64,000 nucleotides of DNA from Acorus gramineus. Its lineage: Eukaryota > Streptophyta > Magnoliopsida > Acorales > Acoraceae. Below, one piece after another: positions 33,659 through 44,765 of this stretch (its first letter is position 1; every line of letters begins with the position of its first letter). The stretch is taken from the NCBI GenBank assembly GCA_030737835.1, contig CM060857.1:5024746-5088745 (forward strand), written 5' to 3'. The translations under genes were made by a program, and so were the position numbers. Below the pieces are notes generated by a model. The model made no database searches and was not told the DNA's origin. It saw nothing but the letters and a program-made list of their open reading frames with translations.

Positions 33659-36439
33659 TGTAACGACTATGGTTTTCCTAGTCGTTTCTTGATTTTATGC
33701 ATTGGGTCATATTCCTATTAGGTTTTGGAGGACTTGTATATCTCTAATTTTAGAAGTTAAGGTATGGTTGGAATCGTTATTCTGTTAGCTTGCCAAAATC
33801 ATGAATCGGATGAGTATCGATCAAGTTATGAGTCAAACTGTACCGAGAGGTCGAGCAGAGAAATAGTGACGGATCCAAGATGAGCCGTCGGAAGTTGTGA
33901 CGGATCCAATAGGAGCCGTCGATCGAGAAACAATTTCAAACTCATATATTTCAGTTTTTAAAAGGTTTTAATGTGTTATATTAGATTGGAAGGTGTCGAT
34001 TTATTGTCCCCACATGTATGAGGTATATTTTAACCTCTCTCTCTCTCTCTGGTTTCCATTGAAACCCTAAAACCCTAAAGGTCGCTCTCTTTCTTTCTCT
34101 TGTTTGGAGTTCCCTTGTTGGGATCTTGAGGAAGGGAGTTGGGTGAGTATTTCTGATCTTATATATATGTTATTTCTTTGATGTTTGTTTTAGTATAGGA
34201 TGATCTCATATCTGTTTTTCGGATTTCATTGATTTCTTTAGTTTTCTTTTTGAGTTTTTCATAGATTTGATGTATTGCATATGATTTTCGGACCCTTATC
34301 TTATAGCCATAAAATCATAGTGTTTTCAAAGTATTTTTCAACTCTTTCATGTTAAAAGAATAGGATATGTATATATATCATACCTAGGTTTGGTTATTAA
34401 ACATAGAAATCATATTATGAATTGTTTAAGGTCTTGTTTGACCCTTATATACATAGATCCGAACCTATACATGTTTTTATGATTATTTTGATATTTTATC
34501 ATAGATCCATGTTAGTCATTTATGCATATAATAGATCTATAGTTTTCATGGATCTTTGGAATATGGTTTCTTATGTATGTGTTATGAATCCTTTTAAATC
34601 TAGGGTTTTGAATAGAAGAATATCATGCTAGGTATAATAATATGTTATCTCTTGCGGTTTTCAAAGGATTTTATAAAGTATATTCAGATCCTTGGGTGTG
34701 CCAAGGGTTTTAATGTTTTATCAATATTTTACCGTTTTCCATAAGTTAGGGTTTCGAATGGATTTTTCTTATATACGATTTTTTTATCTATCTCCTAATG
34801 TTTTGTATTATTTACATATTATATATTGATTTTTATAATAGAATAGATCTAAGTTTTTGAGAAGTTTTGAATAAGATTTAATTGGTTTTATATATGTGTT
34901 TTGCGAATCCTTATAGACTGGGTTTTTAATTAGATTTCTTACACACAAATGATCTTTGATATTCCTTACTAATTTATATTGTTTTACACAACTCATATAT
35001 GTATGTAAATGATAAAAGGTATTTGGTTGTTATAACAAAAAAAAATAAATAGAGTTTTTGGATTGGTTTTAATTGGATTTCTCGTACACATGATTTGATT
35101 TTTGAGATGAGTTCTTTTCTGTTTTACGTCATTTTAGATGACTCATGTATGATTTTTCAATGATATAACGTTTTGGGATGTTTTAATAAAAATTACGGTT
35201 TCATGCCTTTTGCCTCGGGACGACTCCATTAAGAGCCGTTGGGCACATTCTAGATGGTTCCCAGAGGAGCTGTCGGTTTGTAAGAGGTGGCCCCAAGAGG
35301 AGCCGTCTGTTTCTGTGTGTACGGGTACCATCAGGTCCCATACTATTTGCGCTTATTATGACCAAGCTGTATCATTTCAGGACTTGTTAGGTTGCTATAG
35401 ATTATTCTTGATTGATTTGCATGCCATTGGACCGAAGGTGAGTGGGTCTAGTCTCCTATGTAGTTTTTGAAAGATTTTATCGACACATCATGATAGTTTT
35501 AAACGCTATTTTATGTATAATCTCAAGCATGTCATATTATATAGGCTAATGCCTTATTACATATTTGTGTTGGGAATATTAAATTTTAAATCTATCGCAT
35601 ACATATGTTTTGGGACAAAATAATTGTTGATCATGCATGCATTACATCGCTTAGGTTGCGCAGCCTAGGTGGCTTAGTCTAGGTGATTAAGGTACAGAAT
35701 GGACCCAAGTCTAGGTGACTTCGTCTAGGTGACATTTGTCTAGGTGACACGATTTTCAAAGCGAAATCCTTGCGGCTAGGTGCCGTGGATGGCTAGGTGT
35801 CATGGAATACGGGCATGCGTGTCCATTGCATTCATACGCATCATGTATTTTGACTGGATCTTGAGACATGCATACTGAAATGAGATTTCTATTAAGTTTG
35901 GTTTATTGGAAATTTATTGTATTTGCAAATATCATTTTATTGTATCTTGCAAATTGTTCTTATGATATCTTATTAAAGATTATTATTTTGAGATATACTG
36001 TATTTTTGGACCTAATGGTCCATGCACTAAGTGTGTGGTTGCTCACCCCTCATTTTACCAACTTTTCAGATTTAAAGACTTAGATTGGTGGATCTCGTGT
36101 AGCTGCGAACGAGATAGTGTGTGTGAGAACGTTAGACTTGCTTGATCAAAGGACTTGATAAATTTCATTTGGCATGTAGTTGGCCCATCTTTTTAGTAAC
36201 CAGGTTTATGTCAAGTTGTATATATCTTTTCATGTATAAGTTATATCCAGACACATTGGGAGTATTGTTAAAATGTTAGATGTTTTAGTATCTTTGAAGA
36301 ATGAAGTTTATTTTAATATTATTTTAATATATCTTTGGACAAAAGAAAAATTATAGAACTATGAGATTTTGAGGAATTAAGTTAACACAACTGGATTTCA
36401 CGCTTCCAAACGAAGTCGTGGAGTCGGCATTACACTGGG
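33654..36439 (+). mobile_element. Solo LTR 'E' with CTGGG duplications
   Basis: The LTR spans 33659-36434, starting tgtaacgactatgg and ending gtcggcattaca. It is flanked by perfect CTGGG (33654-33658 and 36435-36439). Removing it rejoins the copia reading SSYFVDPVQPHSDQLVQIS across the site, which supports the boundaries. Inside are CT repeats (34036-34051), a donor-like gttgg|gtgagt (34143), an exon-like block 35381-35437 (ttcag| ... |gtgagtggg), short ctaggtg(a/c) repeats (35650-35800) and a gctcacccctc motif before cttttcag (36043-36069). Similar layout to the chromovirus LTRs suggests Ty3/gypsy, but no internal region is present. Confidence 0.85.
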
Positions 36440-36878
36440 TCAACGAAATAGGAAGAAGATGATGTTCTTGATCTTTCGGTCTATGGCGTTTCCTCACAAG
36501 AGTGGCCCCCAAGTTGCCCTCATAGATGAACGACGAAGTGGACTGACAAGACACCATGGTACAGTTGCATGTCTAAGGAGGATTGATATCTAACATATGT
36601 CGATAAACTCATGGATGGGGCTAAAAAGTAGACGAAGATGTCGGGGATGAAAAATTGATCAAACGAACCTGTGGAACACCGTGATCGGACCTCCAGATAG
36701 AAAATAAGGTCCGATTTAGTGTTTTAAGATCCCGATGGGGCAGTCGGTGCTGGCTAAATGCTATCGGAGGTGGCGGAGGGTGACTGGAGCATGACTAAGG
36801 ACGGCGAAGGGCGGCTAGAGGATTGCCGGAGGCAGTAGAGGACAGCCGGAGGATCGCCAGAGGCGCAAAGGGGGTCGG
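36435..36878 (-). pseudogene. Copia remnant, gag-protease junction and GC-rich leader
   Basis: It continues the minus-strand copia element after solo LTR E. The first about 120 bp join the protease-proximal reading (SSYFVDPVQ). Farther right the sequence becomes purine-rich repeats (gccggaggcagtagagg type) that resume at 39916 after the next LTR. No intact gag or CCHC motif was found. Confidence 0.5.
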
Positions 36879-39800
36879 TGTCACGCCCCAGGGCGGCCGT
36901 CCCCGTGACGCGGCAAGTGTATATATGATATCAATAAACAGGAATCAATAACATACTCACACAACAACTAAAATGACAACACAGATAAAGCAGGGCTGAC
37001 ATAATATATACACCAAGTGCGGAAGCTAAAAAGACTGAATCTGTAATCAAAATATACTACAGACTCGATACATAATCATAAGTCCTGTGAGAGCCAACAT
37101 GCCCATATATATACACAAATAAAATCCATACAAAATCCCACTAGGTGCCCAAGCACAGAATATATATACATACAGCTGAAAGAAGGGTGCTGATGGCCTC
37201 AAACTCAAGGGACGTGGCGCTACTCCTCTACTGGTGTAGTCGCTCGGGAAGCTCCTCCCTCAGAGATCACTGAAAAAGACAATATGCAAGGGGTGAGCCA
37301 CACGCTCAGTGAATAGCACAACCCATGCATACAATTCATATTAACCACATTTAAATCAAGCCAATAGCCCAAACGGCATAAACATCACAAATCCGGGGGT
37401 TCGTCACATCGCCGAACCGCCATACCCTTACCCTCACCCTCACCCTCAATAGGTGACCTAGGATGTTGGGACTTAATGGGTGGATAATCATTCATTCACA
37501 ATCCTGTGGGTCGTCGCATCGCCGGCCCACCATACCCTCACCCTCACCTCTCAACAGGTGACCTAGGCTCTTGGGACTGACTAGGCTGTTGGTCACCCTC
37601 GGTCCACCGATAGTCTCTCCCCACTCCGTAGGTCGTTTGGCCACTTCCACGTTCGGCGCAGTCCTTCTACCAAATCAGGAGGCGCCTACTGGTGGAAGCC
37701 CCTGCACGGGACAACCTTTCTAACGCCGGGGTAGTCTCTACACGGATCCAACGGAGGGAACAGAACAGCCTATCCATCACATATGATCCACTCGGATCCG
37801 CTGACAGCACATCTCTACAACTCTAATGTCTTGAATTCCTCAGAATTCCACCAGCGCGCATAACCAGGATGCGGGGAAATAAATGAGACAACAAAGGGGA
37901 AAAGAGACCTTGGGAGGGTAACCTGAGGTCCCGATGTAGGACATCCGACAACCAAACGAGGAACACGGAGTACCCTAACCCGGGTCTCAATGTTAACCTC
38001 ACAAGGCCCCCTTATATTCCCTAAACATGCTATCAATATTAAAGCTTGCATTTAATTAAATAAATCAAACTAATAGGACGCATGCATAGGTCGGGCTTTC
38101 CTAGCATGATAACGGGGTGACATGATACACGGCTGATGCACAAATCCTAATGGTGCAAGTCCCTAACATACAAGTCTAGGGGTGGCATGCATTCTACACA
38201 CACACATCATGCTTACATGGATTTCAAAACAACAGTTAATACTAACTATGTGCCCCAGGGGAGGACGGTACACGCTCCAAGGCATGTAGCGCCTCCCAAA
38301 CTGGGTTGGGTTGTCCCATTCACTGGAAATCGGGTCGACGCGCGACCGTCCGTCGAGATCTGCAAGACAAGTATTAACTGGTGAGTATAATCCACAGATA
38401 CCCCAAAATACACAACATACACAAATAAATACCCAACACTCGGGCAAACGTGCATACGACCCGCACGCACGCTAGCCCGAGCACCCCGGCAACCACCCGC
38501 ACCCCCGGCAACCACCCGCACGGCCACCCGACCGCCCGGGTGCACCACCGCGCTTCAGCCCACGCACCCCGTGCCCCGCCGGGCCCCTGCCCGCCGCCTA
38601 GACACACCGCCGCACCACCCGGGGCACCGCGCGTCCACTACGCCCAGCCGCAGCAGCCCGCGCGCGCCCCGCACGCCTCGCGCCGGCCCTCGAGCACCCC
38701 GCACGCCCCCGCGTGCACCCCGCGCGCTCCTCCGCCACCTCGCCGCGCCCCGCGCGCACCGCCTCGCCGCGCCCCGCGCGCACCACCACTGCCTCAGCCA
38801 TCACCCCCAGCACCCGCCAACCCGTCCAGCGCGCCCAGCACGCACTCCGCGCGCATCGCCGCTTGCACATCTCCCCGCACCAGCCGCCCGACCAGCCCTT
38901 GCACCAGACCCGCGCGACCAGCTCCTCGCGCACAGACCCGCACGACCAGCTCCTCGAGCACACCTCCCCCTACACCCCCCCCCCCCGAGCGCACGCCCGC
39001 GCGCGCACCCGCGCGCACGCGCTCGCGCGCCCAGCAACCTGGTGCACCCGCTCCCAACCTACCCGGCCAGTCCTACCCAGCCCTGCTGGCCCCCAGCGCC
39101 ACCCGAGCGCACGCACGCGCGCACGCCCGCGCGCACGCGCCAGCCGCTGCGCCTGCTGCCCTGCCCGAGACAGCAGCCTGCCAGCCCGAGCTCCTCAACC
39201 ACCCCACGGCCTCCGACCACCACCACAGCCCTCCGACGGCCACCCACCGCCGCCGACCGCCTCCCAACCCCAAATCTACCCTCCTAACATACATCTAAGC
39301 ATGAAGAAGAGGGAAGGGAGGCTTACCGAGGGAAGAAGGGAAGTCCGGTTGCTCTCCGCGCACCGAAACCTTTCCCAAAGGGCTTCCAACGCCCGGATCT
39401 ACTCCCACCTCCGAAATGGGCCAAAACAGAGGAGAAGAGAGGGCGGACGGAGGGGTAAAACTCGTCGGAATCGAGATTTGAAACCACCGGGGTGTAGATC
39501 GGGACCCGATCTACACTTCCTAGGTTTTAGGTTTTTGGGTTTGAGGGGTTTAAGGGCCTCAAATGGAAGAAAAAAGGAGAAGAGGAGAGAGGGGAAGGGT
39601 TGGTAGGGATGATGAATAGTATTTCGAAAATTAGATCCCACCTTTATATAGTGTGCGACTTAAAAAACCCAGATACGCCCCGGAACTGTGAAATTTCGGG
39701 AACGTTGCCGGAATTCAATGAAATTTTCATGAGTGGCTTAAAATGGCACCAGGACACATAATATGCAGTTAGATTTTCAATCGGAGTCCTCTAACTCAGG

Positions 39801-39915
39801 ACGATAGCTAACAGTCCAAAATTATGCGGTTCCGATCGAAAAATGCAAAAATTTTAAAAACTGCTAAAATGCTCCAATGGTTACCAACAGGCCAAAAAGT
39901 GACACATATATAACA
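36879..39915 (-). mobile_element. Solo chromovirus LTR (about 3.0 kb), minus orientation
   Basis: It begins tgtcacgccccagggcggcc and ends gtgacacatatataaca, like LTRs B and C. It includes the complement of the U5 acceptor region (about 37280-37320), G-rich repeats (about 37420-37560), a hairpin (38259-38297), the 36-nt block (38324-38359), a GC-rich tract (38450-39250, the longest here) and exon-like 39330-39420. Flanking 5-mers (gtcgg and ggtga) do not match, so it may have arisen by recombination between elements, or the duplication has decayed. The surrounding GC-rich sequence is alike on both sides. Confidence 0.85.
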
Positions 39916-40640
39916 GGTGATTGGAGGCAGCCAAAGGGTTACCAGAGGCAGAGGACGGTGGCCAGAGGCAGAGGGTAGCAGCTGATGGTGGTGCGCTGGC
40001 AGGTGGTGGAACCCACATGCGGCATGGGCACACTAGGGCGTGTTGGGTAGAGGTCCCTAAAATGCGGGATCACAGCGCACTCCACAGGAGAGAGTGCAGG
40101 GCACGGAGCGGCGGGAAGGGGCAAAGGCACTGCACAGCGGGTAGGGGCGCGACGCGGGGCAGCATGCAGCGGGTAGGAGCGTGACGCGGGGCTCCGCATA
40201 GCAGGCAAGGGCGGCGTGGGGTGGCGCGTAGAGGGCAAGGGCGCAGCACTGGGTGGCACGCATCGGGTAGGGGCGCAGCGCGGTGTGGGACAACTCACAA
40301 CGAGCAGGGGCGGCGCGCATTGGACAGCGGGCAGAGTAGGTGGACAAGGCGGTGCTCGGGCAGGGCAGCGACTCTTGGGCAGGGCGGCACGGGCAGGCAC
40401 AACGCAGCAGCGGCACGGGCTCGTGGAGGTGCAGGCACGGCAGCGACCATGCGTGGGCAGGGTGGCCCGCGGCATGGTGGTGCACGGCAAGGCAGCGCTA
40501 TGGCAAGGCAGCGCGCAAGCAAATTGGCGCGCGGCTCTAACGCGCGGCGCGAACAGGGTGGCGCGGGCGGGTGGAGGTCGGGGCGGGCACAGCGACGTGC
40601 GGAGAGCAGAGGACACACGGAGATGAAGGATTATCTAAAA
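39916..40640. repeat. GC-rich degenerate minisatellite
   Basis: Irregular units of roughly 25-35 bp built on gcagcgggtaggggcg, ggcagggcggcac and gaggcagagg. Together with 36700-36878 it fills the space between the copia primer site and its protease. Low complexity leaves long open frames in several phases on both strands, none with a recognisable domain. Confidence 0.75.
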
Positions 40641-40666
40641 AAAATTTAGGATTTTTGAGGAAGAAA

Positions 40667-40870
40667 CTCTAATACCATGTAGCAATAGGAGAAAAATAGA
40701 ATGAATAATTGTATTCTACCTAGGATTTAATCTTTTTATATATTGGTTCACATAGGAGTTACACGTGTAATACAATATAATATGACATAACACATATTAT
40801 CTAATACCGACAAATCTTGACCGTGTGTCGCTTACATCCAATCAAGTCTTGGCCCAATCCAGACCCAACA
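40667..40870 (-). mobile_element. 5' LTR and primer site of the copia element
   Basis: On the minus strand the LTR reads tgttgggtctggattggg (from 40870) to attgctaca (40678), 193 bp with TG...CA ends. It is followed at once by tggtattagag (40677-40667), a one-mismatch initiator-Met primer site. This fixes the right end of the copia element whose pol lies at 31150-33658. The partner LTR was not found. Confidence 0.7.
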
Positions 40871-41161
40871 AATTGACAGGGTTTATTCGAATTCATTTTC
40901 GTGCAGTCAAAAGTCTTCGCTAAGAATTAAACAGATCCTGAATCGCTCTTCAAGACGTCAGCCCATGTGTATATCATTCTTTTTAGATGATTTAGCGGGT
41001 CCTTTATAAGATTTTTAGATCGACATAGTGCTGATGGGGTCAAAGGATTGTTCCAGAAAAAACTATTGCTTGTTGATCATCTAGAGAAAAATATAGCCAA
41101 AATTTCTTCCTCATGGGACCAATTTACCTCCATGTAGGCTTTTTTTATTTATATCAGGCAG
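40871..41161. other. Spacer with a short dispersed repeat
   Basis: No gene. About 41085-41135 (tctagagaaaaatatagcc and atttcttcctcatg) resembles 53210-53260, so both flanks of the duplicated gene region share this segment. Confidence 0.45.
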
Positions 41162-42362
41162 TTCATGACTATGTTAAAGCAGTCTATGTAGAGTTATTCT
41201 ATTTGGGTTTAAAGTATAATATAATTCGATACATTGATTTGGTCATGTGGTTCCCCTGTTAGCATAAAGTAAAATATGCTTTGTCCATAATTTAACTCAT
41301 ACTACTCTGTTCTTTCTTTCTCTTCTTTTTAAAACATGCTATTTGTTGGTTTTTGAAAAAGTTTTTCAAAAAATAAAATTTCAAAATTATATATTAATAT
41401 ATTAGTCAAACTTTATTCTCTCACTTTATTTCAAAAAATCACCAATTAGCTAAGTATAGGATTTGGATATAATATGGTCAAATGCTATATATACGAATGT
41501 GTAGTACTTGGTATGTGGATATGGGCTTTGACATGATTCATGTATTTTGGCATATAAAATATGTACATTAGACTCAGATTATGGAATTAAATATTAAAGG
41601 TTCATGTGTGTGATTTCTAGATGAACTTTGGTAATATTTAAAGCATTCAATATGTATAATTCATGCATATAAGAATTTTTATAATGAACCTAAATGAACC
41701 TAATTGAATATGCAAGGTTCTCATTCCAATGATGCACCTAAGTTGGATACATGAATTGACAATAAAATAGTCTATTATGTGCCTTTAATTTATCAACCCC
41801 ATTGAGTGTAAAACATGAACCATGCATAATATACTTATTTAAGTCCATGAATCTAAATTGAATGGGTATCTTGAATTTGGAGATGATTATTGGGCCATCC
41901 ATCGAAGTCACAAGTTGTGTATCCACTCAAAGAGAGAGAGAGCCTCTTGTGAGAGTCTTGTGAGAGAGAGCCCTGATGTCCTATTATTCCAGTAGCTCAA
42001 GTGCTTTTGTGGTGATAGAGTTCTTAGCTAGTTTCTTATTTCACCTGAGCATGCACTCTATGTGGGCTTGCTGGATCCGGGGAACGGTTTGGTTAGAGAC
42101 TTCTGCACTGGGAGGAGCTGAATAACGCCTTAAGTGTCACAGCGGGCTTCATCCATTCATTCATCTCTCACTTCTTCTCATTCTCTCTATTATTTCAGTA
42201 TTTTTATTTGTTAAATTTTTATATTTTCAACATATTTTCATCTAATCCTGTAAAACTATTTTATATCCATATAAGCAAATTCACAATAGAACATCCATAT
42301 GGTATCCCTTACTACACACAAATAGAAAATTTTACATAGACTGCTTTAACATAGTAATGAAA
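41162..42362. mobile_element. TIR element, about 1.2 kb, non-autonomous
   Basis: actatgttaaagcagtctat at 41168 recurs inverted at about 42338-42357. Weaker pairing extends on both sides (ttcat outside, ttctatttg inside), giving about 45-bp inverted ends. No transposase is seen. A clear target duplication was not found. The interior includes a (GA)n stretch at about 41929-41940. Confidence 0.6.
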
Positions 42363-42543
42363 TGTCTCAAGTAACTTACCACGAAATTAATTCCCAGAGG
42401 AAAGACAATTATCACAGAGACCATCGGTTAAACCAAATTCCTAGCTCCTTTCAAGATATCAGTTTCAACTTATTTCACCAAAATTCTCTCATAGTTTTAT
42501 CACACCTTACATAAGAATTCCAAGGAATACCAGTAGTTTGAAC

Positions 42544-43662
42544 TTATTTGACCAGAGCATGGATCACCAAGTAGACGAAGGGGACCAGCATGGACATAAT
42601 GGTTATGAACATCCCACAATAGACCGCCAAAACAAAGCCTCGCAAGTGAGTTGCATGTCCTCTGTTCCTCAGAATCGATGACAAGCCTATGCTAGAGAAT
42701 ATTGCGGTGACTAATGAGAGGAACCACACTGCGGGAGGGTGGTTTGGCATGATAAACATGCCAATGATGCTACCCAAAGACATAATAGGGATCATCAAAG
42801 AAATTTTCCACCCACATTCCTCCGCATGTTTACCAGTCTTGGACTGCTGAGAATCCCCCTTCTTTCTCCAAATGAATGTCACACCCACTAGAATAACTAT
42901 AGTAACTGCAGTGATGACCAACAGCAGTGCAACCATGTGCCTCGGAAATAGAGGATAGAGCAAGAAATCAACTGCGACAATCAAGAAGAAGTTGGAGGTG
43001 AACGTGTAAATATCGATCCGATGAACAAAGAACCACATGTGAATGGTTGTATCTATTTCACTGATGTTCAAGAGTACCAATTCTCCCACGCTTAAGATGA
43101 ACACAAGGATGAATGAGGCGATGCACTCTTAGGTGGGGCCGTGTTGCATGTGAAATACACCAACGATCAGAGTTGATGATGCAAAAATATTCATCAAGCA
43201 TGACTTCCACCCACATTCGATGGCTTCTTTATCAGTTGCAGATTGTTGAGAGTCCTCCTTCCACCTTCCAATGCATATCAGAGTCACTGGACCTAAAATA
43301 ACCGTAATAACTGCCAGGATGATCACCATCACCGTGTAGATGAGCTCCAGTAGTAGCGCGTGAGCTAGTAAGCCAATGACAATCACCACCACGGCAATGG
43401 AGACCCATTTGGAAATCTTGACTAGTGATGTTGAGCTTCTCGAAATCCAGAATGCTAACAGGAATGTACAAGCTATGAATGAGAGAATCAGCAAGAAAAT
43501 GCATGCCTTGTCTGGTTGGTCTTGGTTTAACATTATGGTGATACTGGTACCGATCGTTATAGCATAGAATTTTTCACAGACCTCCCACCCTGAATCTACA
43601 ACTTGTTTATCGTTCTCAGATTGCCAAGAATCCTCTTGTTGGTCTGCTGCTCTGTTGGTATT
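42544..43662 (-). pseudogene. Last exon of an unrecognised gene: three repeat blocks with membrane helices
   Basis: Minus strand. The exon opens after an acceptor-like ttttgtcaacag at 43662 and runs 373 codons to a stop at 42544. Three copies of a hydrophilic motif occur at residues about 10-30 (EDSWQSENDKQVVDSGWEV), 134-154 (EDSQQSATDKEAIECGWKS) and 268-288 (GDSQQSKTGKHAEECGWKI), spaced about 125-135 residues. Between and after them are strongly hydrophobic segments (for example WVSIAVVVIVIGLLAHALLL), about eight or nine predicted membrane passes in all. An in-frame TAA at 43129-43131 splits it (codon 178) but the frame is otherwise open, which suggests recent loss or an assembly error. I do not recognise the family. 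Upstream exons lie at 44037-52533. Confidence 0.6.
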
Positions 43663-44036
43663 CTGTTGACAAAATTAATTGAATTGATTGAAAGAAAGTA
43701 ATCAGATCCAAAGATTCGATATAAGAAAATCAATTATGAGCTCCTTTAAGATTAGCAAACAGAACCTATTTTAATGACCAGGGGAATTAAAAGGGACCCA
43801 ATATCTGGTTTTAGTTGCAGATCAGATAATTTATTTTTTAAAGTTCAGATCCTGAATAATTTATGGCACGAGTTAAGTAACAAACTTATAGTAATTGATA
43901 CATGTGTATCGCTGTTCACAAGATGAAACAAAAGGCCTAGTTTAATGTGTGTGTGAGGAGTTTGGAATTTATACATTATTTGTATATCTCTTTAAAAAAA
44001 AAAAGATTTGCAACTAAAATGATATATTTTTGTTAC

Positions 44037-44676
44037 CCCTGCTTCAGGAGCTCTGTTAAGATTGTCCTGTGATGTGATTGTAGTCTCTCCTTGTGTCCTT
44101 CGCATCAGATGATCCATGTTTATTGCTATATGATGTTTATCCGAGTTGGCTGTGGCTAAGTCAGTCAATCGGACGAATAAGGATCGGATATGTCAATATC
44201 CATATCCTAACTTTTGGATTTGGATACGGATATTAATTTTCAGATTCGGATCACTTCGGATACGGATTAGATACGGATTTTTTTTAGATAATTGACATGT
44301 TTGAATATTAACATTAATTTGGATAATCAAGTGATATTTTAGAGAGACATCAAAATTAAAATTAAGATTTTAAGGCTTATTATCTCTTACAGATATCATA
44401 CATTGAAAATTTAATAGTATTATAATATATTATCTTAGTGATTAATCATACAAGATAACAATATGGGCAATATATAATACAAATATATATATTTTTATAA
44501 TATATGTCGGATACGGATATTTTTTTGATATGATAGACTGATATCCATATCTGCACTCTGGATATTCGAATATCAAATGTTTATAATTTTTCGGATACAA
44601 ATTCGGATCGGATTTGGATTTTTTTCGGATAATTGACAGGCTTAACTGAGGCATTGGCTTCAATATCCTATGATTT
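44037..44676 (-). pseudogene. Exon (DNLNRAPEAG type) split by a TIR insertion
   Basis: 44037-44156 encodes ANSDKHHIAINMDHLMRRTQ, then GETTITSQDNLNRAPEAG ending at the donor ggg|gtaaca. The exon start (after cctatgatttg complement) lies at 44647-44676. It is a near copy of the exon at 50498-50632; the adjoining intron (43935-44030) also matches 50400-50495. The insertion and loss of the ATG (ATT here) make this copy non-functional as it stands. Confidence 0.65.
44157..44646. mobile_element. TIR insert rich in GGATA/TCGGAT motifs
   Basis: Ends taagtcagtcaat and (inverted) ttaagcctgtcaat. The paralogous exon at about 50611-50616 shows the empty site gctgtggcattgg. A 6-bp imperfect duplication (tgtggc/tgaggc) flanks it. 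The interior is made of degenerate cggatacggatat repeats on both strands. No coding capacity. Confidence 0.65.
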
Positions 44677-44765
44677 GAAAACAGGAGACACTATGGTCTA
44701 GTTTCCTTTTGTCAAAATGACTTTGCAATCATGAAAAGAAGATACCTTTCCATGAGAATCAGAAA

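Noticed and set aside
38450..39606. Long Pro/Ala/Arg-rich open frames in GC-rich LTR tracts (also 1249-1891, 2888-3583, 12233-12890, 40216-40626)
   Set aside because: Open in several frames on both strands, no domain, and located inside LTRs or minisatellites. Lack of stops follows from GC content.
36874..39920. Target-site duplication around the 36879-39915 LTR
   Set aside because: The flanking 5-mers gtcgg and ggtga do not match, so none is claimed.
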